NCBI RefSeq assembly: GCF_000004195.4
Contig: NC_030684.2
Location: forward strand, 72,895,392-72,959,391
Direction: 5' to 3'
Length of the DNA: 64,000 bases
Source of the DNA: Xenopus tropicalis
Taxonomy: Eukaryota; Chordata; Amphibia; Anura; Pipidae
The position numbers and the translations under genes are program-made. Positions 36,090 to 44,507 of this stretch are shown here, piece after piece. The notes under the pieces were generated by a model. That model ran no database searches and was not told where the DNA came from. It worked only from the letters and a program-made list of their open reading frames with translations. How positions within the stretch are numbered: position 1 is the stretch's first letter; the number at the start of each line of letters is the position of its first letter.

Positions 36090-36856
36090 TTTTTCCAATA
36101 AACCTTTTTTGTTTTCATAAAGTCCCTTTGTGTGCGGTACTCTGCTTGTCTATATATATATATATATATACAATTTGTCTGTTGCAGGATGATGCTAGCT
36201 TACTTGCCCCCCTTGGAAAATTTTCTGCGGACGCCCATGCTGGCTACCAATGTCTCTGTGTCCTTTGTACTGATGGGAGGGGCCATTGGGGAGGCGTGTG
36301 GGGCGTGGGAGGAGGGGGCCCAGAAAATTCTGTTCTGAGGGGCCCCGTGATTTCTGATGGCAGCCCTGGCTGTTTGTGATACGTTTTGTTCTTATCCAGA
36401 TACTGTAAGTAGCCTGTACTGCAGCAGGCCTATTTTTAATAAAGGGTATTATATTATCTTCTGTTTTATCTTTTGCTTTCCCAAATTGAATGGAGATCTT
36501 GAACCTACCTCTATCAACAGTGGATTTCACTTCCCTCTTAATCTTAACTACCATCTGGTGAGTGTGCAACTACACCACACTGAAATTTGTGGATTTTATG
36601 TGCATTTGGAGTTATAGGCACAACTCTTTCACTTTAGTTTCATTAACTTTTGAAACATATTGTACTATTTTGTATTTTTATTTTTCATGTGCTTCAAACA
36701 CATTGGTTCTGCACATGTTTTAATACCCATTCAAGAGGGGTATTTTCTTTGGAGGAAGCAGCAGGAGATTTGAGCACTACGTTTATTGTCTATATTGAAG
36801 ACTTAACGTAATTAGGCACGAGGACACCTATAGCACTAAGTATCACTCACAAACTT

Positions 36857-37463
36857 AAGTCTTTTCACCTGTTTGCCCTAACAGAGACCTGTCTCTCTTA
36901 CAATGATAATGCTATTGAGGCAGCTCTCTTATGGTGGTGTTTCCTTCTCTCATACACCCCGCATTACAGGCCATGGGGGAGGGGGAGGCGTTCTGCTCTC
37001 CCTTCATTGCCAGTTTAAACTAATCCCTATACCTCTTTCTTTCATGTTTCCTTCTTTTGAGGTGCATACAGTTCAGCTGCTCCACCCTCTTTCTGTGTGG
37101 GTGGCAGTTGTTTACAGACCTCCATCTAAAAAATCCTTGGCTACATTCGTCCCTGACTTTGAATCCTGGCTCTCCTTTTTTCTATGCTCTGACACCCCTG
37201 CAATTATTTTGGGCGATTTCAGTTGCCATAGAGATGACCCTTCTCAGTCCTGGCCATCTCTAATTCTCCATCTAACCTCCTCCTTTGATCTCCGGCAATG
37301 GACTAATACAGCTACCCATAAGGATGGTCATTCCCTAGATCTGATCTTTTCCAAAAATCTAGATCTATCTGCATTTAACAGTGAGCCTTTTCCTCTTTCA
37401 GATCATCATATTTCTTTTTCTATCTCCCAATCTCCTTCTACTAAAACCCTGATTGGCAGCACA
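36857..37463 (+). pseudogene. L2 LINE AP-endonuclease domain
   Basis: The endonuclease nicks target DNA for LINE insertion. Motifs in order: FALTETCLS (about 36868-36900), VAVVYRPP (about 37105-37130), AIILGDFS, GHSLDLIFSKN (about 37326-37360) and SDHHISFSIS (about 37400-37430). A one-base frameshift lies near 36922. Upstream residues are carried at 20809-21016 and 21632-21671, across the inserted MITE and Penelope. It is inactive. Confidence 0.85.
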
Positions 37464-37564
37464 TGAATTGCTGATATAACCACTCTCCTCCTTCTGTGCT
37501 CCCTCTGAACCTGAGTTACTGGTAAATACCTATAACTCTATTTTATCATCTGCAATAAACACCC

Positions 37565-38830
37565 ATGCCCCCCTGCAGGCGTGCCCACAATCCCCGTCCC
37601 TGGCTTAACTCTCAGACACGATTTCTGCAGTCCTGTGCTGAGCGCATTTGGAGGAAATACAATACTTCCCTATCCCAGGCCAAGCAAGTTTACTATAACA
37701 CACTTGTACATAATAATAAATCAAACCCACATCGCTTATTTTCCACATTTAACTCACTACTTCATCCTTCACCTAATGAATCAATCGCATCTGAACATAC
37801 ACCCCAGGACTTTGCTGGCTTCTTTAAAAGCAAAGTCTATCCACAAACAATTTTCCAAACCTACAGATACCAGTAATCTCAACCTTCCCAAATCTCCTCT
37901 TTCCGTATTCAGCTCCTTTGATCTTGTAACAGAGTCTGAAGTTTCTCAGCTTCTCTGTTCCTCTCCACCTACTACCTGCTCACTGGATCCTATGCCCTCA
38001 TCACTACTAAAACAGTGTACCCATGCCCTAACTCCAGCTCTTACCCACATATTCAATTCCTCTCTGGAATTTTATGCAGATGACATCCAGATATATTTAG
38101 ACACCCCTGCACTAACCACTGATGTTCAAACCCAGATTGCTAACTGCCTCCTGTATATCTCCTCCTGGATAAACCAAAGCCACCTTAAACTTAACCTAGC
38201 TAAAACAGAGCTCAAATCTAGCCCTTCTCCTCATTTCACCATTACTATTGATGGCATGAATATTAAACATGATAATTCAGCATGCTGCCTTGGGGTTAAC
38301 TTTGACCAGTCACTCTCCTTCTCTAACTATATTAATAATACTGCTAAAACCTGCCACTTTTTCCTCAGTAATTTTGCCAAGATACGCCCCTTTCTTTCAC
38401 AAGTAACCACTAAAACACTTATCCATGCCCTTATCCTTTCCCACTTAGATTACTGCAATCCCCTACTAACTGGCCTCCCAGACTCCCACCTCTCTCCCCT
38501 GCAATCAATCTTAAACTCTCCTGCCAGGATCCTCCTGCTCTCTCCTAAGAGGGAACCTGTTCAGCCTCACTTGAGCTCTCTAGCAAAATCCTTCTGCTAA
38601 CATTCAAAGCCCTTCACTCCTCTACTCCTCACTACATTTCTTCACTGGTCTCCCTGCACATTCCTGGTTGTCTCCTCTGCTCCTCTCAGAGCCTCCATTT
38701 TTTTACACCATCCACACCCACTGCACTCTCTCGTCTTAAACCTTTCTATCTTGCTGCTCCTTACCTCTGGAACTCTATCCCTGAATCCCTCTGTAGGGAA
38801 CAATCACCCACTGTCTAAGATAAAACTCAG
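37565..38830 (+). pseudogene. L2 LINE RT, internally deleted, and C-terminal domain
   Basis: The frame carries KQVYYNTLVHNNKSNPHRLF, then DPMPSSLLKQC...THIFNSSLE and, directly, FYADDIQIYLDT. The RT fingers and first palm motifs that normally separate these blocks (roughly 250 residues) are missing, so there is an internal deletion at about 38073. HLKLNLAKTE, CLGVNFDQSL, ILSHLDYCNPLLTGLP and the C-terminal LKPFYLAAPYLWNSIP follow, with several frameshifts. The catalytic YADD survives but the protein cannot fold normally. Confidence 0.85.
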
Positions 38831-39138
38831 ATGCTACCTTCTGGAGCACTAAAACATTATTTTGCCTAGTCCTGCGCTTAAGGGCAAATGCCCATACCTC
38901 TTACCTTCCAATTTGTGCCTGTATGTTACCCAACCACTTAGTCTGTAAGCTCTACCGGGCAGGGACCTCCTTCCTACTGTGTCTCATACCACATGGCACT
39001 TACTCCCTGTGTATTTATACATATTTATTATATTTTTTATAACACTTGTCCTCCCTGTGTGTAATTTAGTATTTTGTAAGATTGTACAGTGCTATGTACC
39101 CTTGTAGTGCTTTATAAATAAAGTTATACATACATACA

Positions 39139-39261
39139 TCATCCTCCAACTCCCACAGGTACTATACTGTATCATCATCCCACTCCCACAGGTACTATAC
39201 TGTATCATCATCCCACTCCCACAGGTACTATACTGTATCATCATCCCACTCCCACAGGTAC
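39139..39261. repeat. Minisatellite, right part (4 units), continuing 13303-14917
   Basis: Four units with the same CCCACAGGTACTATACTGTA core resume immediately after the L2 tail. This proves that the LINE inserted inside the array. Confidence 0.92.
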
Positions 39262-39302
39262 TAAAAAATCAAAACAAGTCAGCCTCCACCTATGCCAACC
39301 AC

Positions 39303-39936
39303 TAACAAGCTTTAGAGCCAATGGCACACAAAGCTGTTTCTTTGCAAGCATAGAAATGCAGGCCAAAAAAGCCTAGCAGGCACAACATTAGCTTGTGTGC
39401 ACACACAGGGAGATGATTTTGGTATAGAAATGCATACTTTCATATTCCCTGTGGCAGATTTAGTCTAAACACCTCTGCACAAAATCTCCGAGTATGAAAG
39501 ATTTTTATGTGGAGGGGCCCAGGCCCCCAAAGTTGCTCACATGGACAGGTAAATCACAACTTATAATGTGGCAAAGGAGACAGATTTAGGACATTACATA
39601 GAGCAATGCAGTGGATACATAGTTAATAGTGCATCAAGTTCAACCCCTCCAAGTGAACACCAGCACACATAACCTATTCTGACCTATCTACACACTCACA
39701 TACTGTGTATAAACTATATATACCAACATTGAAACCAATTGTAGCGTTTAGTATCTCAGTAGCCTTGAATATTATGGTTGTTCAAGAAATCATGCAAACC
39801 ACTTTTAACACTTTAAGTGCCACAGAATGTAGAATCTACGTTCTGTGAATAAAAGTACCCATGTGTAGATTCTACGTTCTGCAGTACTTCTGGGTTTGGG
39901 AGAGGAGGAGCGGCTTCACTCCCCGCTTGTTTCCCA
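39303..39936. other. Unassigned DNA
   Basis: No gene is seen. It includes GTAGATTCTACGTTCTG repeated at about 39828 and 39858, a short direct repeat. Confidence 0.4.
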
Positions 39937-39944
39937 GTCCCTAG

Positions 39945-40631
39945 TAGGGATGTAGCGAACCTCACAAAAAAAGTTCGCGAACCCGTTTGCGAACTTCTGC
40001 CAAAAAGTGCGAACTTTTGCGAACTTTGCGAACCCCATAGACTTCAATGAGAAGGCGAACTTTGAAACCTAGAAAAGCCATTTATGGCCAGAAAACTGAT
40101 TTTAAAGTTGTTTAAAGGGTGCCACGACCTGGACAGTGACATGCAGGAGGGGGATCAAGGGCAAAAATTTCTCTGAAAAATACGTTGTTGTAATCAGTAA
40201 AATAAAAGCAGTCCTTACAAGGACTATTGGGTTACAGCAGATGAGATCAGAAGGACAGCTGTCTACAGCAGCTACATACAGAGCAGTAGAAAGTAGATTA
40301 CTAGTCAGCAAAGCTACCTAAACTGTCCCTCAAACCCCTGCACAGCTCTCTCCCTATGCTAACTCATCAAGCACACACAGGCAGAATGTAAAATGGCTGC
40401 TGGGCTTCGGTTTATATATGGAAGGGAGTGGTCCGGGGGTGGTCCAGGAGGGAGAGCTGCCTGATTGGCTGCCATGTATCTGCTGGCTCTGGGGTGAGAG
40501 GTCAAAATTTGGCTCCAGCTAAGGCGAACCCAAAATTGCGAACATCGCTAAAAGTTCGCGAACTTGCGAACTTGCGAACACCCGATTTTCGTGCGAATTA
40601 GTTCTCCGGCGAACAGTTCGCTACATCTCTA
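39945..40631. mobile_element. Non-autonomous hAT (deletion derivative of the 15119-20808 family), 8-bp TSD GTCCCTAG
   Basis: The termini are TAGGGATGTAGCGAACC and ...GTTCGCTACATCTCTA. The duplication GTCCCTAG is perfect at 39937-39944 and 40632-40639. Its first part matches 15119-15322 and its last part matches 20375-20808. The junction is at about 40190/40191, so the transposase region was removed cleanly. It keeps about 45 bp near 40040 (CTTCAATGAGAAGGCGAAC) that the long copy lacks, so the parent was another full-length copy. Confidence 0.93.
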
Positions 40632-40639
40632 GTCCCTAG

Positions 40640-41184
40640 TTAACAAACAGAGGCGGGGAATCACGCGATCGCCCAGGGGCCCCATAGGAAATTATTGGCA
40701 CATGGTTACTACATCCCTCTTGTTTCCTGCTCTCCTGCCCCCCTCCCATGAACCCACTCACAGGATCTGCAGAGAAGATGGCTCCTCCGGTTCTTGGGTC
40801 CCTCCTGTGGATCTCCAGCCTGCGTGTCCCCAGGTTAGTGTCACATACACACAAACACACACTTATACTTACACTTACATACACATACATTTTGGGGAGT
40901 TTGGGGGGGTTTACACATTCACAGCACTCAAAGCACTCACACCTACTTGCACATGCACACAACATGTGCCAAGTGTACAGACATACCGCACTGCACAACT
41001 GATTTTGGTGCGTTTTTAGTCATTTTATTGCATTTTTAGCAAACATTTTCAGTTATACATAAGTGTTGTTCGCTTGACTTTGTCTGTAAAACTAATTTGC
41101 CCAAGCCAAAATACTTCTGACTGCAGATTTCACTAGGCAATTTTAGCAATTTTATTGCATTTCACATTGTTCTTTGTTACTTGT
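40640..41184. other. Unassigned DNA with (CA)n-like patches
   Basis: CACA/TACACTTACA-rich sequence lies at about 40848-40900. No gene was recognised. Confidence 0.45.
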
Positions 41185-41509
41185 CTTTGCCCATGGACAT
41201 ACAAATTCTATGTTCCAGGCAAATATTTCTCAATTTTATCATTAACTTTCTTTGTGGCACTGTATCAAATGCCTTAGAAAAGTCCAAATAGATGACATCC
41301 ACTGACATACCACCTGCTCACCTCCCCATAAAAGGCAATTAAATTAATTTGGCAAGATCTGTTACGCATAAAACCATGCTGGCACAAACTTATAGCATTG
41401 TGGCTTGCAGTGTATTTAAGTACCCTATCCTTTATTACCTCTTCTAAAAGCTTTCCTACCACTGATGTCAGACTAACAGGCCTATAATTTTCAATGACTC
41501 CCCCCCCCC
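41185..41509 (-). pseudogene. CR1/L2-like LINE reverse transcriptase fragment
   Basis: The reverse strand reads IENYRPVSLTSVVGKLLEEVI, then HGFMRNRSC, and after a frameshift near 41290 FSKAFDTVPQRKL. These are the N-Y-R-P-V-S-L, H-G-F and F-S-K-A-F-D-T-V RT motifs of CR1-like LINEs. Endonuclease and catalytic motifs are absent. The fragment abuts a poly-C/G patch and a partial CAGGGGCGAGGTGGCC repeat at 41500-41580. Confidence 0.75.
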
Positions 41510-41705
41510 CCATGCCATGCTTGACACACGCAGGGGGGGAGGTGCAGGGGCGAGGTGGCCGACCGGGTTGCCTAGGCAACTTATGCCCTTATATTGGCAA
41601 AGTCTAAAGTTTTGTGTTTTTAGTTACTTCCTTATAGATCTGTCTCTGCAACATTATCCCAAAGGAGACCCCATTTTGACCACTTTTCCCTAAATGCTCA
41701 CCCAC

Positions 41706-41970
41706 CAGGGCTGGAACTAGGGGTAGACAGAAGAGGCAGCTGCCTAGGGTGCAGCGATTGGGGGGCGCCAGGCAGGAGTCTCTCCTGCCTACCCCTAGTC
41801 TGATCTCTTTAGTCATTGCCCCCGCCGCTTGTCATTACGCGGTGGGGGCAATGATCTATTGCATTGCAAACCCTACCCCCCCTCAACTGCGCATGCATGC
41901 TAAAGCACACGCGGGGGGGAGGTGGCCGACCGGGTTGCCTAGGGCACCCGGTCAGCTTGGCCCGCCCCTG
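41706..41970 (+). mobile_element. hAT-type MITE, 265 bp, 8-bp TSD TCACCCAC
   Basis: The termini are CAGGGCTGGAACTAGG and ...CTTGGCCCGCCCCTG. The perfect duplication TCACCCAC lies at 41698-41705 and 41971-41978. It is the same family as 6561-6823. Its right part also resembles 41520-41575, a truncated third copy. Confidence 0.92.
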
Positions 41971-41978
41971 TCACCCAC

Positions 41979-42394
41979 ACAAATGTCAGAGGAGTTCAGT
42001 ATTATTAGTTATCACCAGGTCCAAAAGAGATTACTCCAGTCAGTGTTTGGATAATTCCCGCATGATAATAACTTCACCTAGCTGTGAAGTCTTCTTCATT
42101 TGCGATAGTAGCTGGGCCTCATCTTCCTCACTTATATGGGTTGGTTTATTGCATATTGCAATGATCATTTTCTTTGTAACCTTAAGCCCTGCTGAAATCT
42201 AAAGGGATTTCACACCTTCCCCATTGCTGTCACTTTTTAATCCCAGCAGACTGCAGAGGATAGCACAGACAGTGTGCACTAACCAGGCTGAACTTCTATA
42301 TCCCTGTACTGTTTGCAGCTTATAAGGCTGTTTTGGGTTGAAAACCAGCCTATATAATTAACAGCTTCTCTGAATTCTCATGCTTATCTATACA
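41979..42394. other. Unassigned DNA
   Basis: No gene or repeat boundary was recognised. Confidence 0.35.
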
Positions 42395-43236
42395 CACACA
42401 AGAGGTACAGACTTTCACTGAGCACATCAACAAAGTGGACCGCAATATCAAGTTTACACAGGAAGATGTGCAAGATAACATGCTGGCGTTTTTGGACTGC
42501 TTGGTAAGAGTCAGAGAGGGTGGAAAGCTGGAAAGAGAGGTCTACAGGAAACCAACCCACATAGACCAGTACCTGCTGTTTGATTCCTAACATCCACTAG
42601 ATAACAAACTGGGGGTTATCAGAACCTTACATCACAGGGCAGAAAAGATCCCCACCAGCACAGAGGCGAAGTTAAAAGAGTTGGAACATCTCAGAAGGGC
42701 CCTTAAGACGTGTGGGTATCCAGATTGGGCCTTTGTTAAAAACGGTAGAAAGTGAAGCAATAACACCAAAACTACTGGTGAAGGAGGAAAATAGGACAGG
42801 TGAAAGAACTTCATCCTCCCATATGTAGCTGGGGTGTCCGACTGGTTCAAATAAGGTGTTAAAGAGGCCAAATATGTAAAAACAGAAAAACTGAGTTTGA
42901 ATAGAGGTGGGGGGCTCCTTCATCTATTTTCTGCCACGTACAATGCTGTTTTGGCACCTCTCCCTGGAAGATTTAATAATACCTCAAAGCTCCACTCATG
43001 CTAATACAATCAACACCTCACCTTCATGAGATCCCTGATCCCATGCTGGTTATGATAAACAGATTATGCTGATTGGAGCAACATTCCTGGGTATTTATTC
43101 CAGGAAGATCTTTGTACAGGTCATTCTGAATTGGGAAAGCCAGTTGAATCACTGGTGAAACATCTTCAAGAAAAGTACAGCAAGTCCAGTTGATTTGACT
43201 TATTACTACATATATACTTAGTACCAGTGGCAGCCA
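42395..43236 (+). pseudogene. Penelope (Poseidon-like) RT fragment and 3' region
   Basis: The frame reads VDRNIKFTQEDVQDNMLAFLDC, EVYRKPTHIDQYLLFDS, LGVIRTLHHRAEKIPTSTEA and LKTCGYPDWAF. This is the RT C-terminal and linker part of Penelope elements, with stops from about 42585 on. IPYVAGVSDWFK-like residues follow near 42820. The 3' region with GGTGAAACATCTTCAAGAAAAG and AAGTCCAGTTGATTTGACTT lies at 43155-43205. The GIY-YIG part between them is deleted. It is a third, distinct Penelope lineage in this window. Confidence 0.8.
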
Positions 43237-43300
43237 ATGACAGGGGTGTGTGATAAATTGTTGTTTGTATAAAGGGCTAAAGCCTAGTGGTCTCAAACTA

Positions 43301-43506
43301 TTAGACTGATGCCACTCGTGGCGCAGGGCTGACTTTGCATTCTCTCGCGTTTTCATGCGTATATCGGCTACATGTGCCTGCACCCAAGCGTATTCCATTC
43401 ATTCGGGTGCAGGCACAAGTAGCAGGCGTAGGGCTGTATTTTCGGCAAGCGTTTTTCCGCTTGCCGAAAAAAATCAGCCCTACGCCACGTGTGGCATGAG
43501 CCTTAG
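43301..43506. mobile_element. MITE with long inverted termini and internal hairpins
   Basis: TGATGCCACTCGTGGCGCAG on the left mirrors CTACGCCACGTGTGGCATGA on the right. Inside are two perfect 13-bp stems: TGTGCCTGCACCC/GGGTGCAGGCACA (43373-43417) and TTTTCGGCAAGCG/CGCTTGCCGAAAA (43439-43470). The target duplication is unclear (possibly TA). Confidence 0.75.
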
Positions 43507-44017
43507 AGGGATGTGATATATGCATTTGGCAGTATAAAGGGACAAATGTGTTATGGTTACCAATGACTGGCGCATGTACAGTGTGTGTGTTGAAAAAAGT
43601 AAATAGTCTCTGGTCACAAATGACCCCAGGGCTGTGCAGGATATGCCTGGGAAAGCAGAAAGATGGCAGCAAGGTGTTCAGATGCTTTTGCCTTTACTTC
43701 TTCTTTAACACTGTTTTTCAGGGTGACTGCCAAGCTGGGTCCAATTTTTGTGATGGCTACCTGTTACTTCGTATATTTTATTACTAAAAATGCTTTAATA
43801 AAAAGTAACATGTATTTTTGATTATTTCTCTCTTGTGCCAAGTAAGCATACAAGTGCACAATCACAGTCCATATAAGCAACTCTCCCTAATGCCTGTTTT
43901 CAGACTGTGAGCGCACTTCACAAGAAAAGGGGCATAAGCAATAACACTTAACACAACAGAACACACATCTTAATTTTATCTCAGTATTTAAACTTACGCT
44001 TCACAAATATAATTCTA
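43507..44017. other. Upstream DNA of the MHC gene, nothing recognised
   Basis: No reading frame with family similarity was seen. An S/W-box could lie just left of the X-box candidate but was not distinct. Confidence 0.35.
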
Positions 44018-44060
44018 CCCGGAAACAACGACACACTAAGCATTTATTTTTCTGATTGGC
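44018..44060 (+). promoter_or_regulatory. Candidate MHC class II X/Y promoter module
   Basis: CTGATTGGC at 44052-44060 matches the class II Y box (inverted CCAAT, CTGATTGGYY). About 20 bp upstream, CCCGGAAACAACGACAC (44018-44034) resembles an X1/X2 box (CCYRGNRACNGATG-like). Order and spacing agree with RFX/CREB/NF-Y modules bound by the CIITA enhanceosome. The ATG lies 123 bp downstream and no TATA box is seen, as is usual for class II genes. Assigned by pattern only. Confidence 0.55.
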
Positions 44061-44182
44061 TGACACTTTCGAACTAACATATCTGAAATCGCTGTTAGTA
44101 TCAGAGTGCTGAAGCTGTAAGGGAAATCTCGGTCAGGGGCTTATTGCGCTCGGACATTACTGTACAATCTGATCTGAATAAC

Positions 44183-44240
44183 ATGCTGCTTCTATGTGCG
44201 CTGTTAGCGCTGGCGCTGAAGCCCAGTGACGCTGTAACAG
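44183..44240 (+). CDS. MHC class II alpha chain, exon 1 (signal peptide)
   Basis: The ATG at 44183 opens MLLLCALLALALKPSDAVT, a leucine-rich signal peptide that would direct the alpha chain into the ER. The exon ends at AACAG followed by the donor GTATCA (44241), phase 1, leaving one base to join exon 2, as in class II alpha genes generally. The frame is open for 13 codons upstream of this ATG but the first in-context methionine before the hydrophobic core is here. Intron 1 is only 267 bp. Confidence 0.85.
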
Positions 44241-44507
44241 GTATCAGCTACAGTAGCAATATTGTTCTGCGTGATGTATTATTAGCTACAACTGGTAACA
44301 ACTGGCAAGGCAACTATGTACTTTATATAAGTTACACATAGAGTATGCTCAGATGGTTTTTAGTGGTTTCGTGTATCAGCAGGTTTTATTTGAAGGGAAC
44401 AAACTGCAATTTTGGCAAATGATTTATATAAGAATTAGCTAATGGTGCGAACCATTTTATTTATTGTACTGTATCTAATGTATTGACTATTGTATCCACT
44501 CTTTTAG

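Larger units (their letters stand above)
28137..36153. mobile_element. Penelope-like element family 2: 3-kb near-identical inverted repeat around a unique 2-kb centre
   Basis: 28137-31153 (minus copy, 5'-truncated) is the inverted counterpart of 33129-36153 (3' part of the plus copy). Only a few single-base differences were noticed on spot checks (for example near 28694/35592). The centre 31154-33128 is unique and holds the 5' part of the plus copy. The unit sits within the (TA)n tract of the hAT at 26854-36239. A further 66 bp at 28071-28136 belongs to the left copy or to its junction. A target duplication cannot be told from the TA repeat. Confidence 0.9.
26854..36239. mobile_element. hAT element (sister of 17211-18486), 8-bp TSD CTGGCTAC, split by Penelope family 2
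   Basis: The termini are CATGGGCATCCACAGAA and, inverted, CATGGGCGTCCGCAGAA. The duplication CTGGCTAC is perfect at 26846-26853 and 36240-36247. Its own DNA is 26854-28070 and about 36154-36239. It is inverted relative to 17211-18486 and shares the short GGTACTATA array (27170-27260) and the T2-like segment GGGGTGGTTCACTTTTAAG (27665-27683). The (TA)n tract between its ATCATCCTGCAA arms was the insertion target of the 8-kb Penelope pair. Confidence 0.92.
25854..36368. mobile_element. hAT element inside Penelope family 1, 8-bp TSD GCTGTTTG
   Basis: The termini are CAGGGCCGCCATCAG and, inverted, CAGGGCTGCCATCAG. The duplication GCTGTTTG is perfect at 25846-25853 and 36369-36376. Its own DNA is 25854-26853 plus 36248-36368. 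It contains a 42-bp perfect hairpin (25990-26082), a GGAGGATGCTGGGG minisatellite (26215-26760) and TGTTTTAGGGGGCCCT repeats (26770-26850). No transposase is present. It was later hit by the hAT at 26854. Confidence 0.9.
21672..36856. mobile_element. Penelope-like element family 1, head-to-head pair, 16-bp TSD
   Basis: The 16-bp sequence AAGTCTTTTCACCTGT is present at 21656-21671 and 36857-36872, and the L2 reading SKSFHLFALTET resumes exactly there. Inside, a minus-strand copy (21672 to about 23970) meets a plus-strand copy (23971-25853 plus 36377-36856) head to head. Both are 5'-truncated within the RT. Their outer ends are inverted copies of each other (CCAATGTGTT...; ...AACACATTGG). Such inverted, truncated pairs are typical of Penelope insertions. 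Confidence 0.85.
14918..39138 (+). mobile_element. L2-type LINE (host of the nested cluster), inserted in the minisatellite
   Basis: The LINE's own pieces are 14918-15118 (5' leader), 20809-21016 (protein start), 21632-21671, and 36857-39138 (endonuclease, partial RT, 3' UTR). They read in order when the inserts are ignored. The 3' end has GCAGGGACCTCCTTCC, then GTGCTTTATAAATAAAG and a (TACA)n tail, as in L2 elements. The minisatellite stops at 14917 and continues directly after the tail, which fixes both boundaries. A clear target duplication was not seen, as is common for L2. Internal deletion and stops make it dead. Confidence 0.85.
12974..39294. mobile_element. Outermost hAT element of the nest (8-bp TSD CCAACCAC), interrupted by everything inside
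   Basis: The left end is CATAGGCGGATTTTC and the right end is ...CAGCCTCCACCTATG, giving an inverted terminus CATAGGYGGA. The perfect 8-bp duplication CCAACCAC sits at 12966-12973 and 39295-39302. Its own DNA is 12974 to about 14917 plus about 39139-39294. Part of the left interior (TTGGATCTTTCTTC, CCAATCAGAGCA, TTGACAGACAGTAA) is shared with the hAT elements at 17211 and 26854, so the three are relatives. It carries no transposase. An L2 LINE landed inside its minisatellite and brought all nested elements with it. Confidence 0.85.

Noticed and set aside
36258..36320. GGGAGGGGCCATTGGGGAGG as a G-quadruplex promoter
   Set aside because: It is the subterminal part of the hAT at 25854-36368, without a nearby gene.
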